64,000 bases of DNA from Jejuia sp. UBA6058 (GCA_002428965.1 DIYI01000012.1:221892-285891), one strand, 5' to 3'; numbered from the stretch's first letter, positions 24,210 to 33,687 are shown. Notes: generated from the letters alone by a model not told the origin. A program made the numbers and translations.

Positions 24210-25526
24210 TTAATATCTGTAATACTCTGGCTTAAACGGCCCTTCCACTTTTACACCAATATAATCTGCTTGATCTTCACGAAGCTCAGTCAACTCCACT
24301 CCAATTTTAGCCAAGTGTAATTTTGCTACTTTTTCATCTAAATGTTTAGGTAACATGTACACATCGTTTTCGTAGTTATCGCTATTATTCCATAACTCAA
24401 TTTGAGCTAAGGTTTGGTTGGTAAAGGAGTTACTCATTACAAAACTTGGGTGACCAGTTGCACAACCAAGGTTTACTAAACGTCCTTCAGCAAGTATAAT
24501 AATATCTTTCCCGTTTACGGTGTATTTATCAACCTGTGGCTTGATGGTATTTTTGGTATGACCATGGTTTTCGTTTAACCAGGCCATATCAATTTCATTA
24601 TCAAAATGCCCGATATTACAAACGATAGCTTTGTCTTTTAAAGCTTCGAAATGCTTCGCTTGAACGATATCTTTGTTTCCAGTTGTAGTAATTACTATGT
24701 CTGCCACTGGTGCAACAGTTTCTAATTTTTTAACCTCAAAACCATCCATAGCAGCTTGTAATGCACAAATAGGATCTATTTCCGTCACCGTTACAATACT
24801 TCCTGCTCCTCTAAAAGACGCTGCGGTACCTTTTCCAACATCGCCATAACCACAAACAACTACGCGTTTTCCTGCTAGCATTACATCAGTAGCACGACGT
24901 ATAGCATCTACAGCACTTTCTTTACATCCGTATTTATTATCGAATTTAGATTTAGTTACAGAATCGTTTACATTTATTGCAGGTAATGGCAATGTGCCAT
25001 TCTTTACACGTTCGTATAATCTGTGAACTCCCGTAGTTGTTTCTTCACTTAAGCCTTTAATTCCAGCAACCAATTCTGGGTATTTATCCAATACCATATT
25101 GGTTAAATCGCCACCATCATCCAAAATCATATTAAGAGGCTGTCTGTCTTCTCCAAAGAAAAGTGTTTGCTCTATACACCAATCAAACTCTTCTTCAGTC
25201 ATGTCTTTCCATGCATAAACAGCTGTTCCCGCGGCAGCAATAGCAGCAGCAGCTTGATCTTGGGTTGAGAAAATATTACAAGAACTCCAAGTAACTTCGG
25301 CACCAAGAGCTTGAAGTGTTTCAATTAAAACTGCAGTTTGAATCGTCATGTGTAAACACCCTGCAATTCTTGCGCCTTTTAATGGTTGAGCGTCTTTGTA
25401 TTCTTCTCTCAAACTCATTAATCCGGGCATTTCAGCTTCTGCTAATTCAATTTCTTTTCTACCCCAGTCTGCTAAAGTGATATCTTTTACTTTGCTTGCA
25501 ACGTAAGGAATTGTTTTTGTACTCAT
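24210..25526 (-). CDS. ahcY: Adenosylhomocysteinase
   Basis: 438 residues, normal length. It hydrolyses S-adenosylhomocysteine reversibly to homocysteine and adenosine in the activated-methyl cycle, using bound NAD. It shows GARIAGCLHMTIQTAVLIET, the substrate segment NVNDSVTKSKFDN, the NAD-binding loop GYGDVGKG, and the C-terminal KPEYYRY ending. Single gene with its own promoter and terminator. Confidence 0.98.
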   Translation of the reverse strand: MSTKTIPYVASKVKDITLADWGRKEIELAEAEMPGLMSLREEYKDAQPLKGARIAGCLHMTIQTAVLIETLQALGAEVTWSSCNIFSTQDQAAAAIAAAGTAVYAWKDMTEEEFDWCIEQTLFFGEDRQPLNMILDDGGDLTNMVLDKYPELVAGIKGLSEETTTGVHRLYERVKNGTLPLPAINVNDSVTKSKFDNKYGCKESAVDAIRRATDVMLAGKRVVVCGYGDVGKGTAASFRGAGSIVTVTEIDPICALQAAMDGFEVKKLETVAPVADIVITTTGNKDIVQAKHFEALKDKAIVCNIGHFDNEIDMAWLNENHGHTKNTIKPQVDKYTVNGKDIIILAEGRLVNLGCATGHPSFVMSNSFTNQTLAQIELWNNSDNYENDVYMLPKHLDEKVAKLHLAKIGVELTELREDQADYIGVKVEGPFKPEYYRY

Positions 25527-25626
25527 AGTAACTTTTTTCTTTTGTTTAAAAACCTAAAGTTGATTGGGATTAGCACAGAATTTGGTTAAATTCGCCTACC
25601 CAATTGTTTAAACTATCTAGGCGCTG

Positions 25627-25634
25627 CAAAGATA
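25627..25634 (-). promoter_or_regulatory. -7 promoter element for ahcY
   Basis: TATCTTTG on the minus strand, about 100 bases before the ahcY start. It implies a leader of roughly 90 bases. I see no SAM- or SAH-riboswitch signature in it. Confidence 0.5.
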
Positions 25635-25657
25635 ACTATTAAGTCTTAGAATACTAA

Positions 25658-26283
<626 letters not shown>

Positions 26284-26284
<1 letters not shown>

Positions 26285-27030
26285 TGACGATTTATCAAAA
26301 CATACAGAAAGCGAAGTTGAATGGAGAAAAGCTATTTGCGGTTTTAATTGATCCTGATAAATTCACCATTGCCAATACAGCAGCTTTTATACTCAAGGTA
26401 AATATCTCTATTGCTACCCATATTTTTATTGGAGGAAGTACGGTAGATGAAAGTTCCACAGAGCTTTTAGTACAAGAGATTAAAAAACATACCATATTAC
26501 CAGTTATTTTGTTTCCGGGTGATGTATCGCAAATTACTAATGCCGCAGACGGATTACTTTTTTTATCATTACTTTCTGGAAGAAATCCGGAGTATTTAAT
26601 TGGAAAACATGTGGAGGCTGTTTCAAAATTGAGAGGTTCTAATTTAGAAGTGATCCCAACAGGTTATGTTTTAATTGACGGTGGTGTAAAAACGGCCGTT
26701 TCAAAAGTAACTAATACGGAAGCCATTTCGAATGGAAATATTCAAACCATAATAGATACTGCCAAAGCTGGAGAATTGCTAGGGATGAAATTAATGTATT
26801 TGGAAGCTGGAAGTGGGGCAAAATACCCAGTTTTCGAGGAGATTATTCAACAAGTTAAAAATGAACTAAACATTCCCTTGATTGTTGGAGGGGGTATAAA
26901 ATCTGTATCACAACTTGAAAAAGCATATAATTCTGGAGCAGATATGGTAATTGTTGGGACTGCTTTTGAAGAGGATGAATCGTTTTTTGAGGAGATACAA
27001 AGTAGTTTATTTTATACCCAAAAATTATGA
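26284..27030 (+). CDS. Geranylgeranylglyceryl phosphate synthase family (PcrB/GGGPS)
   Basis: 248 residues forming a TIM barrel: start KLFAVLIDPDKF, the phosphate-binding IFIGGSTVDES, the segment VIPTGYVLIDGG, YLEAGSGAKYPV, and the C-terminal phosphate-binding loops LIVGGGIKS and DMVIVGTAFE. The family makes prenylated glycerol-1-phosphate ethers; flavobacterial members are known to have true GGGPS activity, but the lipid's purpose in these bacteria is not settled. It is coupled to the PPTase gene upstream. Confidence 0.9.
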
Positions 27031-27058
27031 GGAGATTCCCGCCTTCGTGGGAATGACA
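27031..27058 (+). repeat. Short palindromic dispersed repeat (GATTCCCGC...GGGAATGACA)
   Basis: ATTCCC pairs with GGGAAT around a short loop, and TGACA follows. The inverse orientation of the same unit is at 11831-11856. It fills the gap between the GGGPS and thiamine-binding genes. Confidence 0.6.
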
Positions 27059-27072
27059 AATAATATTGATTT

Positions 27073-27333
27073 ATGAAAATATCAGTCGAATTAACATTAA
27101 CACCTTTGCAGAACGATTTTGAACCAGCAATTATTCATTTTATAAAAAAACTAAGAGCTTCAAACTTACAAGTATTAGAAAACCCTTTAAGCACGCAAGT
27201 TTATGGAGATTATGATGAGGTGATGCTAATGCTTCAAACGGAAATAAAAGAAGCTTTTGAACTTATCGATAAGGGGCTACTTTACATGAAAATTGTAAAA
27301 TCCGACAGACACGATTATGAGCCCCATTTTTGA
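27073..27333 (+). CDS. YkoF/MTH1187-type thiamine-binding protein
   Basis: 86 residues in a single ferredoxin-like domain: MKISVELTLTPLQNDF start, then a helix with IIHFIKKLRAS, and strands around NPLSTQVYGDYDEVM. This is the layout of the thiamine-binding YkoF/MTH1187 family. It overlaps the PnuC-like permease by 17 bases, and the riboswitch-controlled TonB receptor about 3.3 kb downstream supports a thiamine role. Probably cytoplasmic; it has no signal. Confidence 0.8.
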   Translation: MKISVELTLTPLQNDFEPAIIHFIKKLRASNLQVLENPLSTQVYGDYDEVMLMLQTEIKEAFELIDKGLLYMKIVKSDRHDYEPHF

Positions 27334-27949
27334 TTTTTTCTTCGAACAATATTCGGAATATGAAACTGTTGATATTGTTCTTGAAATAATTGCAGTCGTT
27401 TTTGGTTTTTTATCCGTTTGGTATTCAAAACAAAATAAGGTTTTGGTGTTTCCAACAGGTATGATTAGTACTATAATATTCGTTTATCTTTTATTAAAGT
27501 GGGAGTTATTGGGAGATATGATGATTAATGGCTACTACTTTATTATGAGCATTTATGGCTGGTTTATCTGGACCAGAAAAATTGACGCTTCGCACGTTAC
27601 GCCGATTTCCAGAACCACTTCAAAAGAAAAATCAGCAAGTGTTTTAATTTTTATAGCAGCCTTGATTTTTGTGCTTTTTGTATATAAAACCTTTGATAAA
27701 TGGACAAGTTGGGTAGCTTATGTTGATACTATTACTACTGCAATTTTCTTTGTTGGTATGTGGCTTATGACACGACGAAAAATAGAAAATTGGATATTTT
27801 GGATTATTGGAGATATCATATCTGTTCCACTTTATTTTTATAAAGGCTTTACGCTTACTAGCTTACAATATTTAGTCTTCACCATAATAGCTATATTTGG
27901 ATATTTAGCATGGAAAAAAATCTTGAACAACAACCTGCAACCTGCATAA
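27317..27949 (+). CDS. PnuC-family vitamin permease, probably PnuT-type thiamine transporter
   Basis: 210 residues, seven to eight hydrophobic segments, with the PnuC motifs PTGMISTIIFVYLLLKWELL and the W-x2-W motif in IENWIFWIIGDI. PnuC proteins import nicotinamide riboside, PnuT thiamine; both trap the substrate by phosphorylation inside. Here the overlapping thiamine-binding gene upstream and the TPP riboswitch downstream argue for thiamine. The NadR-like kinase gene overlapping its 3' end (40 bases) would fit either substrate. Confidence 0.85.
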   Translation: MSPIFDFFFEQYSEYETVDIVLEIIAVVFGFLSVWYSKQNKVLVFPTGMISTIIFVYLLLKWELLGDMMINGYYFIMSIYGWFIWTRKIDASHVTPISRTTSKEKSASVLIFIAALIFVLFVYKTFDKWTSWVAYVDTITTAIFFVGMWLMTRRKIENWIFWIIGDIISVPLYFYKGFTLTSLQYLVFTIIAIFGYLAWKKILNNNLQPA

Positions 27950-28479
27950 AAGTAGTGCTTTTTGGTCCAGAATCTACTGGAAAAACTACGCTTTCACGTC
28001 AATTGGCACGCTATTATAACTCTATTTGGGTACCAGAATATGCACGTGAGTATCTTCAAAATAAATGGAATAACGAACGAAAAACCTGCGAACTTGAAGA
28101 TTTGCTTCCTATTGCCGAAGGACAAATGCGATTAGAAAATGAGTTAGCGCAAAAAACAGATACGGTTTTAATCTGTGATACAGACTTATTAGAAACCAAA
28201 GTATATTCGGAAGCTTACTACATTGGAGAATGCCACCCTACTCTTGAAAAATATGCATTAAAAAACACCTACGATTTGTATTTTTTAACTTATATTGACA
28301 CACCTTGGGAAGCGGATGATTTAAGAGATAAACCTACTGAAAGAGCCGAAATGTTTAAGGCTTTTCAAGATGAATTAATAAAACAAAAAAGGCCTTATGT
28401 TTTATTAAAAGGAAATAAAAAAGAACGCCTAAAAACGGCGGTTAGCTATATCGATAATCTACTAAAAACCAAAAGTTAA
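27910..28479 (+). CDS. NadR-like P-loop kinase/ATPase
   Basis: 189 residues: Walker A GPESTGKTT (19-27), followed by the segment VPEYAREYLQNKW characteristic of the ribosylnicotinamide-kinase domain of NadR, and an ICDTDLLETKVYSE strand with a Walker-B-like aspartate. It lacks the nucleotidyl-transferase domain of full NadR. It is coupled to the permease (40-base overlap) and to DUF4301 (1-base overlap). It would trap the vitamin by phosphorylation; thiamine is the context-based guess, nicotinamide riboside the family-based one. Confidence 0.8.
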   Translation: MEKNLEQQPATCIKVVLFGPESTGKTTLSRQLARYYNSIWVPEYAREYLQNKWNNERKTCELEDLLPIAEGQMRLENELAQKTDTVLICDTDLLETKVYSEAYYIGECHPTLEKYALKNTYDLYFLTYIDTPWEADDLRDKPTERAEMFKAFQDELIKQKRPYVLLKGNKKERLKTAVSYIDNLLKTKS

Positions 28480-30029
28480 TGTTTACGCAAAAAGACCTCA
28501 ATCAAATTACAACTAAAGGAATTACTGAAGAACAAGCAAACGGACAAGTATCCTTACTAAAAAATGGTATGTCTTTCTCTAATTTAGTGGCAGCAGCCAC
28601 CATAGGAGAAGGTATCAATCAATATAATGCAGAAGAGACTCAAGAGTTAATCTCCTACTATGAAACTGCTAAAGAAAAGACAAATATCGTGAAGTTTGTT
28701 CCAGCTTCGGGCGCAGCTTCTAGAATGTTCAAATTTTTGTTTCAGTTTTTAAATAATTATAATCCTTCAGAAGAAAGTGTCGCCTCGTATGCTGAAAGTA
28801 AAGGCGATAAACTGATTACTGTATTTGCCGAAAACATGGAGGATCTTCCTTTTTATGACGAGGTAATAGCAAAATTGAAATCTGAAAATCTGAACTTAGA
28901 AAGTTTATCAAAAGATGAATTGTGTTTTGAATTCGTAAAAACAATGCTAGAGGCAGATTCTTTAAATTATAGCTTTTTCCCTAAAGGTTTATTACCATTT
29001 CATAAATATGACGATGGTGCTATAACCGCTTTTCAAGAGCATTTGTTTGAATCTACACTATATGCTTCTTCTCAAGGTAACGCTGATCTTCATTTTACAG
29101 TTTCAGAAAAGCATCACGACTATTTCATTAAAACTCTAGATAGTTTTAAGGCCAAATTAGAAGAAAAAACAAATACTAAATTCAATATATCTTATTCTTA
29201 TCAAAAAGAAGCCACAGAAACTTTAGCTCTAACCTTAGATAATGAGGTTTTTCGTTTAGAGGATGGCTCTATTTTATTTAGACCGGGTGGCCATGGCGCA
29301 CTACTTCAAAATTTAAACGATTTAGATAATGATGTTGTATTTATTAAAAATATAGATAACATTGTAACTGCCGAAAAAAATATCGAAATCTCAGAATATA
29401 AAAAACTCTTGGGCGGTGTGCTTTTAAAAGCGCAAGAACAAGTGTTTTCTTTTTTACATGATTTGGATGCTGATACAATTTCGGATGAAAAAATAGCAGA
29501 AATTACCGCTTTCATTAAAGACACAATTAACGTTGTAGTAAAAGATGATTTTGAAAATTGGTCTAACGCTGAAAAAGTGAAATACTTAAAGGAAAAATTA
29601 AACCGACCAATAAGAGCATGTGGCATCGTGAAAAATGAAGGGGAACCTGGAGGTGGCCCATTCTGGGTAAAGGATGAAAATGGCACGGTTTCACTGCAAA
29701 TAGCTGAGTTTGCTCAAATAGATTTTGACAACGATTCACAAAAAGATATTGCAGATAATGCTACACATTTTAACCCAACAGATTTTGTTTGCGGAATTAA
29801 AAACTATAAAGGTGAAAAATTCAACCTGCTTGATTTTGTGGACCCTTCGGCAGCTTTCATTACCATGAAAACTCAGAACGGTATTGATATAAAAGTTTTG
29901 GAACTTCCTGGTTTGTGGAATGGGAGTATGGCATTTTGGAATTCAATTTGTGTTGAAGTCCCTGTGGAAACATTCAATCCTGTAAAAACGGTAAACGATC
30001 TTTTAAAACCAGCGCATCAAGTAGAGTAA
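28479..30029 (+). CDS. DUF4301 protein
   Basis: 516 residues, soluble, no signal. It has ordered features such as KFVPASGAASRMFKFLFQFL near residue 75, RPGGHGALLQNLNDLDND near residue 270, and ACGIVKNEGEPGGGPFWVKD near 380. The G-rich GHGALLxNLNDL segment resembles nucleotidyl-transferase/sugar-phosphate uridylyltransferase folds, but this is an impression. The family is common in Bacteroidota and uncharacterised. Coupled by 1-base overlaps to genes on both sides. Confidence 0.8.
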   Translation: MFTQKDLNQITTKGITEEQANGQVSLLKNGMSFSNLVAAATIGEGINQYNAEETQELISYYETAKEKTNIVKFVPASGAASRMFKFLFQFLNNYNPSEESVASYAESKGDKLITVFAENMEDLPFYDEVIAKLKSENLNLESLSKDELCFEFVKTMLEADSLNYSFFPKGLLPFHKYDDGAITAFQEHLFESTLYASSQGNADLHFTVSEKHHDYFIKTLDSFKAKLEEKTNTKFNISYSYQKEATETLALTLDNEVFRLEDGSILFRPGGHGALLQNLNDLDNDVVFIKNIDNIVTAEKNIEISEYKKLLGGVLLKAQEQVFSFLHDLDADTISDEKIAEITAFIKDTINVVVKDDFENWSNAEKVKYLKEKLNRPIRACGIVKNEGEPGGGPFWVKDENGTVSLQIAEFAQIDFDNDSQKDIADNATHFNPTDFVCGIKNYKGEKFNLLDFVDPSAAFITMKTQNGIDIKVLELPGLWNGSMAFWNSICVEVPVETFNPVKTVNDLLKPAHQVE

Positions 30030-30436
30030 TGTTTGATGAAGCCGCTTTAATTAAAGAGTTGACTTTTAAGGCTGTTAGAAGTTCTGGTAGCGGCGGACAA
30101 CATGTAAATAAAGTTTCGTCAAAAGTTGAACTTTATTTCAATCTAGAGCTCTCAACTGTTTTTAATGAAGATGAAAAATCAAAGCTTCGTGATTTTTTTC
30201 AAAACAGATTAACCAAAGAGCACATTCTGGTTTTGCAATGTAGCGATTCAAGAAGCCAGCACAGAAATAAAGATATAGTTACTCAACGTTTTTTAGATTT
30301 AATAAGATTAGCTTTTGAAGAAGAAAAGGAACGTATCCCCACAAAAACACCAAAATCTGTAATCAGAAAACGCTTGAAAAACAAACGCTATCAATCTGAG
30401 AAAAAAGCCAATAGAAAGAAACCTGATATTGATTAA
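30029..30436 (+). CDS. arfB: Alternative ribosome-rescue factor ArfB (class I RF-like)
   Basis: 135 residues. It has the catalytic GGQ (residues 22-24 in SSGSGGQHVNKVSSKVEL) and the long basic C-terminal tail (RKRLKNKRYQSEKKANRKK) that enters the empty mRNA channel of stalled ribosomes. It hydrolyses peptidyl-tRNA on stalled ribosomes. Last gene of the overlapping series that starts at 25658 or 27073. Confidence 0.9.
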   Translation: MFDEAALIKELTFKAVRSSGSGGQHVNKVSSKVELYFNLELSTVFNEDEKSKLRDFFQNRLTKEHILVLQCSDSRSQHRNKDIVTQRFLDLIRLAFEEEKERIPTKTPKSVIRKRLKNKRYQSEKKANRKKPDID

Positions 30437-30477
30437 AAAATTTCAATTATAATTATTACAAATTCGTAATTCGTCCG

Positions 30478-30485
30478 TACATTTG
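30478..30485 (+). promoter_or_regulatory. -7 promoter element upstream of the TPP riboswitch
   Basis: TACATTTG matches TAnnTTTG and lies 10 bases before the riboswitch begins, consistent with a transcript that starts right at the aptamer. Confidence 0.6.
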
Positions 30486-30494
30486 CACCGTTCT

Positions 30495-30571
30495 CAAAAA
30501 GGGGTGCCTAATAGTGGCTGAGATCATACCCATTGAACCTAGAACAGGTAATGCTGTTTAGGAATTAAGAT
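30495..30571 (+). ncRNA. TPP riboswitch (THI element)
   Basis: The conserved parts are in order: GGGGTGCC, GGCTGAGATCATACCC (30517-30532; core CTGAGA...ACCC), TTGAACCT, then ACAGGTAATGCTG and a closing TTTAGGAATTAAGAT. Only the thiamine-pyrophosphate aptamer carries this set. It precedes the TonB receptor at 30677, with a palindromic hairpin (30578-30598) between, which could be part of the expression platform. Confidence 0.93.
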
Positions 30572-30577
30572 AATGTT

Positions 30578-30598
30578 ATGCTGAACCTGTTTCAGCAT
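30578..30598 (+). repeat. Palindromic hairpin ATGCTGAA...TTCAGCAT
   Basis: An 8-bp perfect stem directly after the TPP aptamer. It belongs to a family of similar palindromes in the window (11681, 33544, 37182). It has no strong U-run after it (CTCATCATC), so if it acts in gene control it is more likely to affect translation or RNA stability than to terminate. Confidence 0.6.
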
Positions 30599-30676
30599 CT
30601 CATCATCAAAAAATCAATTTTATTAACTTAAAGAATAATTACCTCTTTTTATTCGATTATTATTTATGTAATCGAC

Positions 30677-32809
30677 ATGAAAAATTTATTTCTTTTTTTA
30701 GCACTTTTTGTGCTATCGGTCAGTGCACAGGCACAACAAAATCAAAAAGCTCAAGATTCTACAAAGACGGAAAAACTTGACGAAGTTTTAGTAAAAGCAG
30801 TTCGTGTAGAGGCTGATGCTCCAATCACCCACTCCAACGTTTCTAAAGAAGAATTAGCAAAGCGTAATTTAGGGCAAGACATTCCTATTTTACTTAATTA
30901 TTTGCCTTCTGTAGTCACCACTAGTGATGCTGGTGCAGGTATTGGTTATACTGGAATTCGTGTACGTGGTACAGATGCTACACGTGTAAATGTAACTATT
31001 AACGGAATTCCTTATAACGACCCTGAAAGTCAAGGCACATTTTGGGTAAACTTAGGAGATTTCGCATCATCTACAGAAAGCTTGCAGCTACAGCGTGGTG
31101 TAGGAACCTCAACAAATGGTTCTGGTGCTTTTGGAGCAAGTTTAAATTTATTGACGGATGCGTTTTCTAAAGAAGCTAATGGTGAAATTTCCAATAGTTT
31201 TGGCAGTTTCAATACAAGAAAACATACGGTGAAATTAAGTACTGGATTAATCAATGATCACTTTGAGATATCTGGTCGTTTTTCAAAAATTGATTCAGAT
31301 GGTTATGTAGATCGTGCATTTACCGATTTAAAATCGTATTTCCTTCAAGGAATTTTTAAAGATGACAACACTTTGATTAAAGTGTTGACTTTTGGAAACG
31401 AAGAACGCACCTACCAATCTTGGTTTGGTTTAACCGCTGAACAATTGCAAGAAAACAGAAGGCAAAACCCATACACTTATGACAATGAAACGGATAATTA
31501 TTGGCAAGATCATTACCAATTCCATTGGAATCAAAGGTTTGATAATTGTTGGTCCACAAATCTAGGATTAAACTATACAAGAGGTAGAGGCTATTTTGAG
31601 CAATATAGACCAGAAGAATCCGCCGAAGACTTTGCCAATTTAATAACCGATGGATCTGATGTTATTGTAAGACGCTGGTTAGATAACGATTTTCATGTAC
31701 TAAATGCCAATGTAACGTATACAGATTTAGGCCTTGAAGTAATTACAGGACTATCTGTGAGCAGTTACACTGGTGATCATTTTGGAGAAGCGATATGGGG
31801 AAGTGCTTTGACACCAAATACGAATATAAGAGACCGTTATTATGATGGTGATGCTACCAAGAACGATTTTAGTGTTTTTTCAAAAGCTTCTTTTAACATA
31901 ACGGAACAACTAACAGGATATGTAGATTTACAAGGACGTTTTGTACGCTATAAAACAAATGGTTTGAACTCTGATAGAGACGTATTTGTCACGAATGCTA
32001 CGTTTAATTTTTTTAACCCTAAAGCAGGTTTAACTTTTAAGCTAAACGATTACAATAGCTTCTACGGATCTTATGCTAGAGCTAATAGAGAACCAAATAG
32101 AGATGATTTTGAAAATGGTGTTACTGAAAATGAAACCCTAAACGACATTGAATTAGGTTGGCGTTACAACAGCCAAAAAATGGCAATTAGCACCAACTTA
32201 TACTATATGTTTTACCAAAATCAGTTAGTGTTAACGGGTGCTTTGGATGATGTTGGAAGTCCATTACGTGCTACAAGCGGTAAAAGTTACAGACTTGGAT
32301 TAGAAGTTGACGCCAATATTCAAGTTTCTGATTTCTTTAGCACATCAACAAATGTTGCTTTAAGTACCAATAAAAATAGAGATTTCAATTTTCAGCGAGA
32401 TGGTGTTCTTGAAAATTTAGGTGATACTAATATTTCTTTTTCTCCAAATCTAGTTATTGGAAACGCGCTTAACTTTTTTCCTGCTGAAGGACTACAACTA
32501 TCACTTTTAAGCAAATACGTAAGTGATCAGTACATGGGTAACATTGATTCCGAAGCTTCGAAATTGGATAGCTATTTCATCAACGATTTTAATATTAATT
32601 ATGAAATTAAGCCAAAATCAATCTTTAAGTCGATTATACTCTCTGGATTGGTGAACAATATTTTTAATGTAGAATACGTATCAAACGGGTATTTTTTCAC
32701 ATTTGATGACACATGGTCTGAACCTAATTTAACGACTACTATTGAAGGTGCAGGGTACTATCCACAAGCTACGACTAACTTTTTGCTAGGCGCAACATTA
32801 AAGTTCTAA
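30677..32809 (+). CDS. TonB-dependent receptor for thiamine (riboswitch-controlled)
   Basis: 710 residues. Signal peptide (about 1-20), a short linker with the TonB-interacting/plug start EKLDEVLVKAVRVEADAP, plug domain (about 40-170; includes YTGIRVRGTDATRVNVTING), and a barrel ending in LLGATLKF. It has no carboxypeptidase-like N-terminal domain and no SusD neighbour. The TPP riboswitch about 100 bases upstream indicates that it imports thiamine or a precursor when TPP is low. Confidence 0.88.
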   Translation: MKNLFLFLALFVLSVSAQAQQNQKAQDSTKTEKLDEVLVKAVRVEADAPITHSNVSKEELAKRNLGQDIPILLNYLPSVVTTSDAGAGIGYTGIRVRGTDATRVNVTINGIPYNDPESQGTFWVNLGDFASSTESLQLQRGVGTSTNGSGAFGASLNLLTDAFSKEANGEISNSFGSFNTRKHTVKLSTGLINDHFEISGRFSKIDSDGYVDRAFTDLKSYFLQGIFKDDNTLIKVLTFGNEERTYQSWFGLTAEQLQENRRQNPYTYDNETDNYWQDHYQFHWNQRFDNCWSTNLGLNYTRGRGYFEQYRPEESAEDFANLITDGSDVIVRRWLDNDFHVLNANVTYTDLGLEVITGLSVSSYTGDHFGEAIWGSALTPNTNIRDRYYDGDATKNDFSVFSKASFNITEQLTGYVDLQGRFVRYKTNGLNSDRDVFVTNATFNFFNPKAGLTFKLNDYNSFYGSYARANREPNRDDFENGVTENETLNDIELGWRYNSQKMAISTNLYYMFYQNQLVLTGALDDVGSPLRATSGKSYRLGLEVDANIQVSDFFSTSTNVALSTNKNRDFNFQRDGVLENLGDTNISFSPNLVIGNALNFFPAEGLQLSLLSKYVSDQYMGNIDSEASKLDSYFINDFNINYEIKPKSIFKSIILSGLVNNIFNVEYVSNGYFFTFDDTWSEPNLTTTIEGAGYYPQATTNFLLGATLKF

Positions 32810-32836
32810 AATTTTTAATCAAGGGATATTGATTAT

Positions 32837-32873
32837 AAAGCGTAGTTGGCAATTTGCTAGCTGCGCTTTTTTT
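32837..32873 (+). terminator. Terminator after the thiamine receptor gene
   Basis: AAAGCGTAG pairs with CTGCGCTTT (imperfect), followed by seven T. Confidence 0.7.
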
Positions 32874-32886
32874 ACATTTGAGTGGT

Positions 32887-33006
32887 GCGTTAAGGATTGA
32901 ACGGCATGTTTGAAATCCCCGACGTAGGAGGGATTGAGTAGTGAAAGCCCGACCCGAGCACGAAAGTTTAATGAAGCTTTCTAGAGTATCATCGAGGGAA
33001 ACGCCC
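32887..33006 (+). repeat. Dispersed structured element, copy C
   Basis: Starts GCGTTAAGGATTGAACGG, near-identical to copy B through GAAAGCCCGACCC, then carries an extra arm (GAGCACGAAAGTTTAATG... to ATCGAGGGAA) before ending ACGCCC. It lies just after the terminator of the thiamine receptor gene. Confidence 0.85.
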
Positions 33007-33014
33007 AAATACCA

Positions 33015-33449
33015 TTAATTAAAAATTAATAAGGTATTCCCATTTTGTTCGACGCGGTATCGTATAAGCGGACATCTTAAATCTGGGTTTTTTGCTGTAG
33101 GTGTACCGTTAATCAATTCAAATTCATTACCATCTTCACAACCAGAGGTACCAATAAATCCGCTAACTCTTAAAATAGAACATTCTTCAAAAACGCGGTT
33201 AGGGTCTGCAGCGTCAAAGGCAGTAAAACCCGTACCTGTATTAACTACAATAATACCACGGTTTTGTGCACTTGGCACATACAAGGCTCCTGGGGAAGTA
33301 AGTGCACCAAATTGGGGAAAACTAAGATTAATCGTTTCATTAATTCCCAGATCTAACAAAAACTGACACTCGTTATTATTCATAGAGTCGTTGCTGCAAT
33401 TAGTTAAAGTAAATAGACAAAGTACAGCAATTAGTAATCTCATAAGCAA
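33015..33449 (-). CDS. Lipoprotein, function unknown
   Basis: 144 residues with a lipoprotein signal (LFTLTNCSND, Cys19). The mature part contains six further cysteines-free short strands and a Cys pair near the C-terminus (ECSILR, SGCEDGNEF, LRCPLIRY), a repeating loop-strand pattern (PSAQNRGIIVVNTGTGFTAF) seen in small Bacteroidota lipoproteins with a Rieske-like arrangement, but no metal motif is clear. Single gene. Confidence 0.6.
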   Translation of the reverse strand: MLMRLLIAVLCLFTLTNCSNDSMNNNECQFLLDLGINETINLSFPQFGALTSPGALYVPSAQNRGIIVVNTGTGFTAFDAADPNRVFEECSILRVSGFIGTSGCEDGNEFELINGTPTAKNPDLRCPLIRYRVEQNGNTLLIFN

Positions 33450-33504
33450 CTGATATATTAAGCGCGCAATTTACAATAAAAAGGCAACCAACTTAAATAT
33501 TTTG

Positions 33505-33570
33505 TATATTTGTATTCTAATCTCGTGAAAGCGAGATTTTTTTGATGCTGAAATATTTCAGCATCTTTTT
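33505..33570 (+). promoter_or_regulatory. greA promoter and tandem hairpin leader
   Basis: TATATTTG (33505-33512) is a good -7 element. Immediately after, AATCTCG (33519-33525) pairs with CGAGATT (33532-33538) and is followed by T6; then a perfect 22-base palindrome (33544-33565, GATGCTGAAAT and its complement) is followed by T5. Both look like terminators at the very start of a leader about 170 bases long before greA. Confidence 0.6.
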
Positions 33571-33687
33571 ATTCGGAGTAACCCCTTCTAACTAAATAAG
33601 AAAGGTGTTTCACAGAAAATTAGATTAAAATTTTGAGGATTTTCTCAACCTATAATAAACCTCACTTAGTGAGTAAACGATGAAGTT

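Noticed and set aside
25527..25657. SAM/SAH riboswitch ahead of ahcY
   Set aside because: No conserved core of any known SAM or SAH aptamer is visible in the leader.
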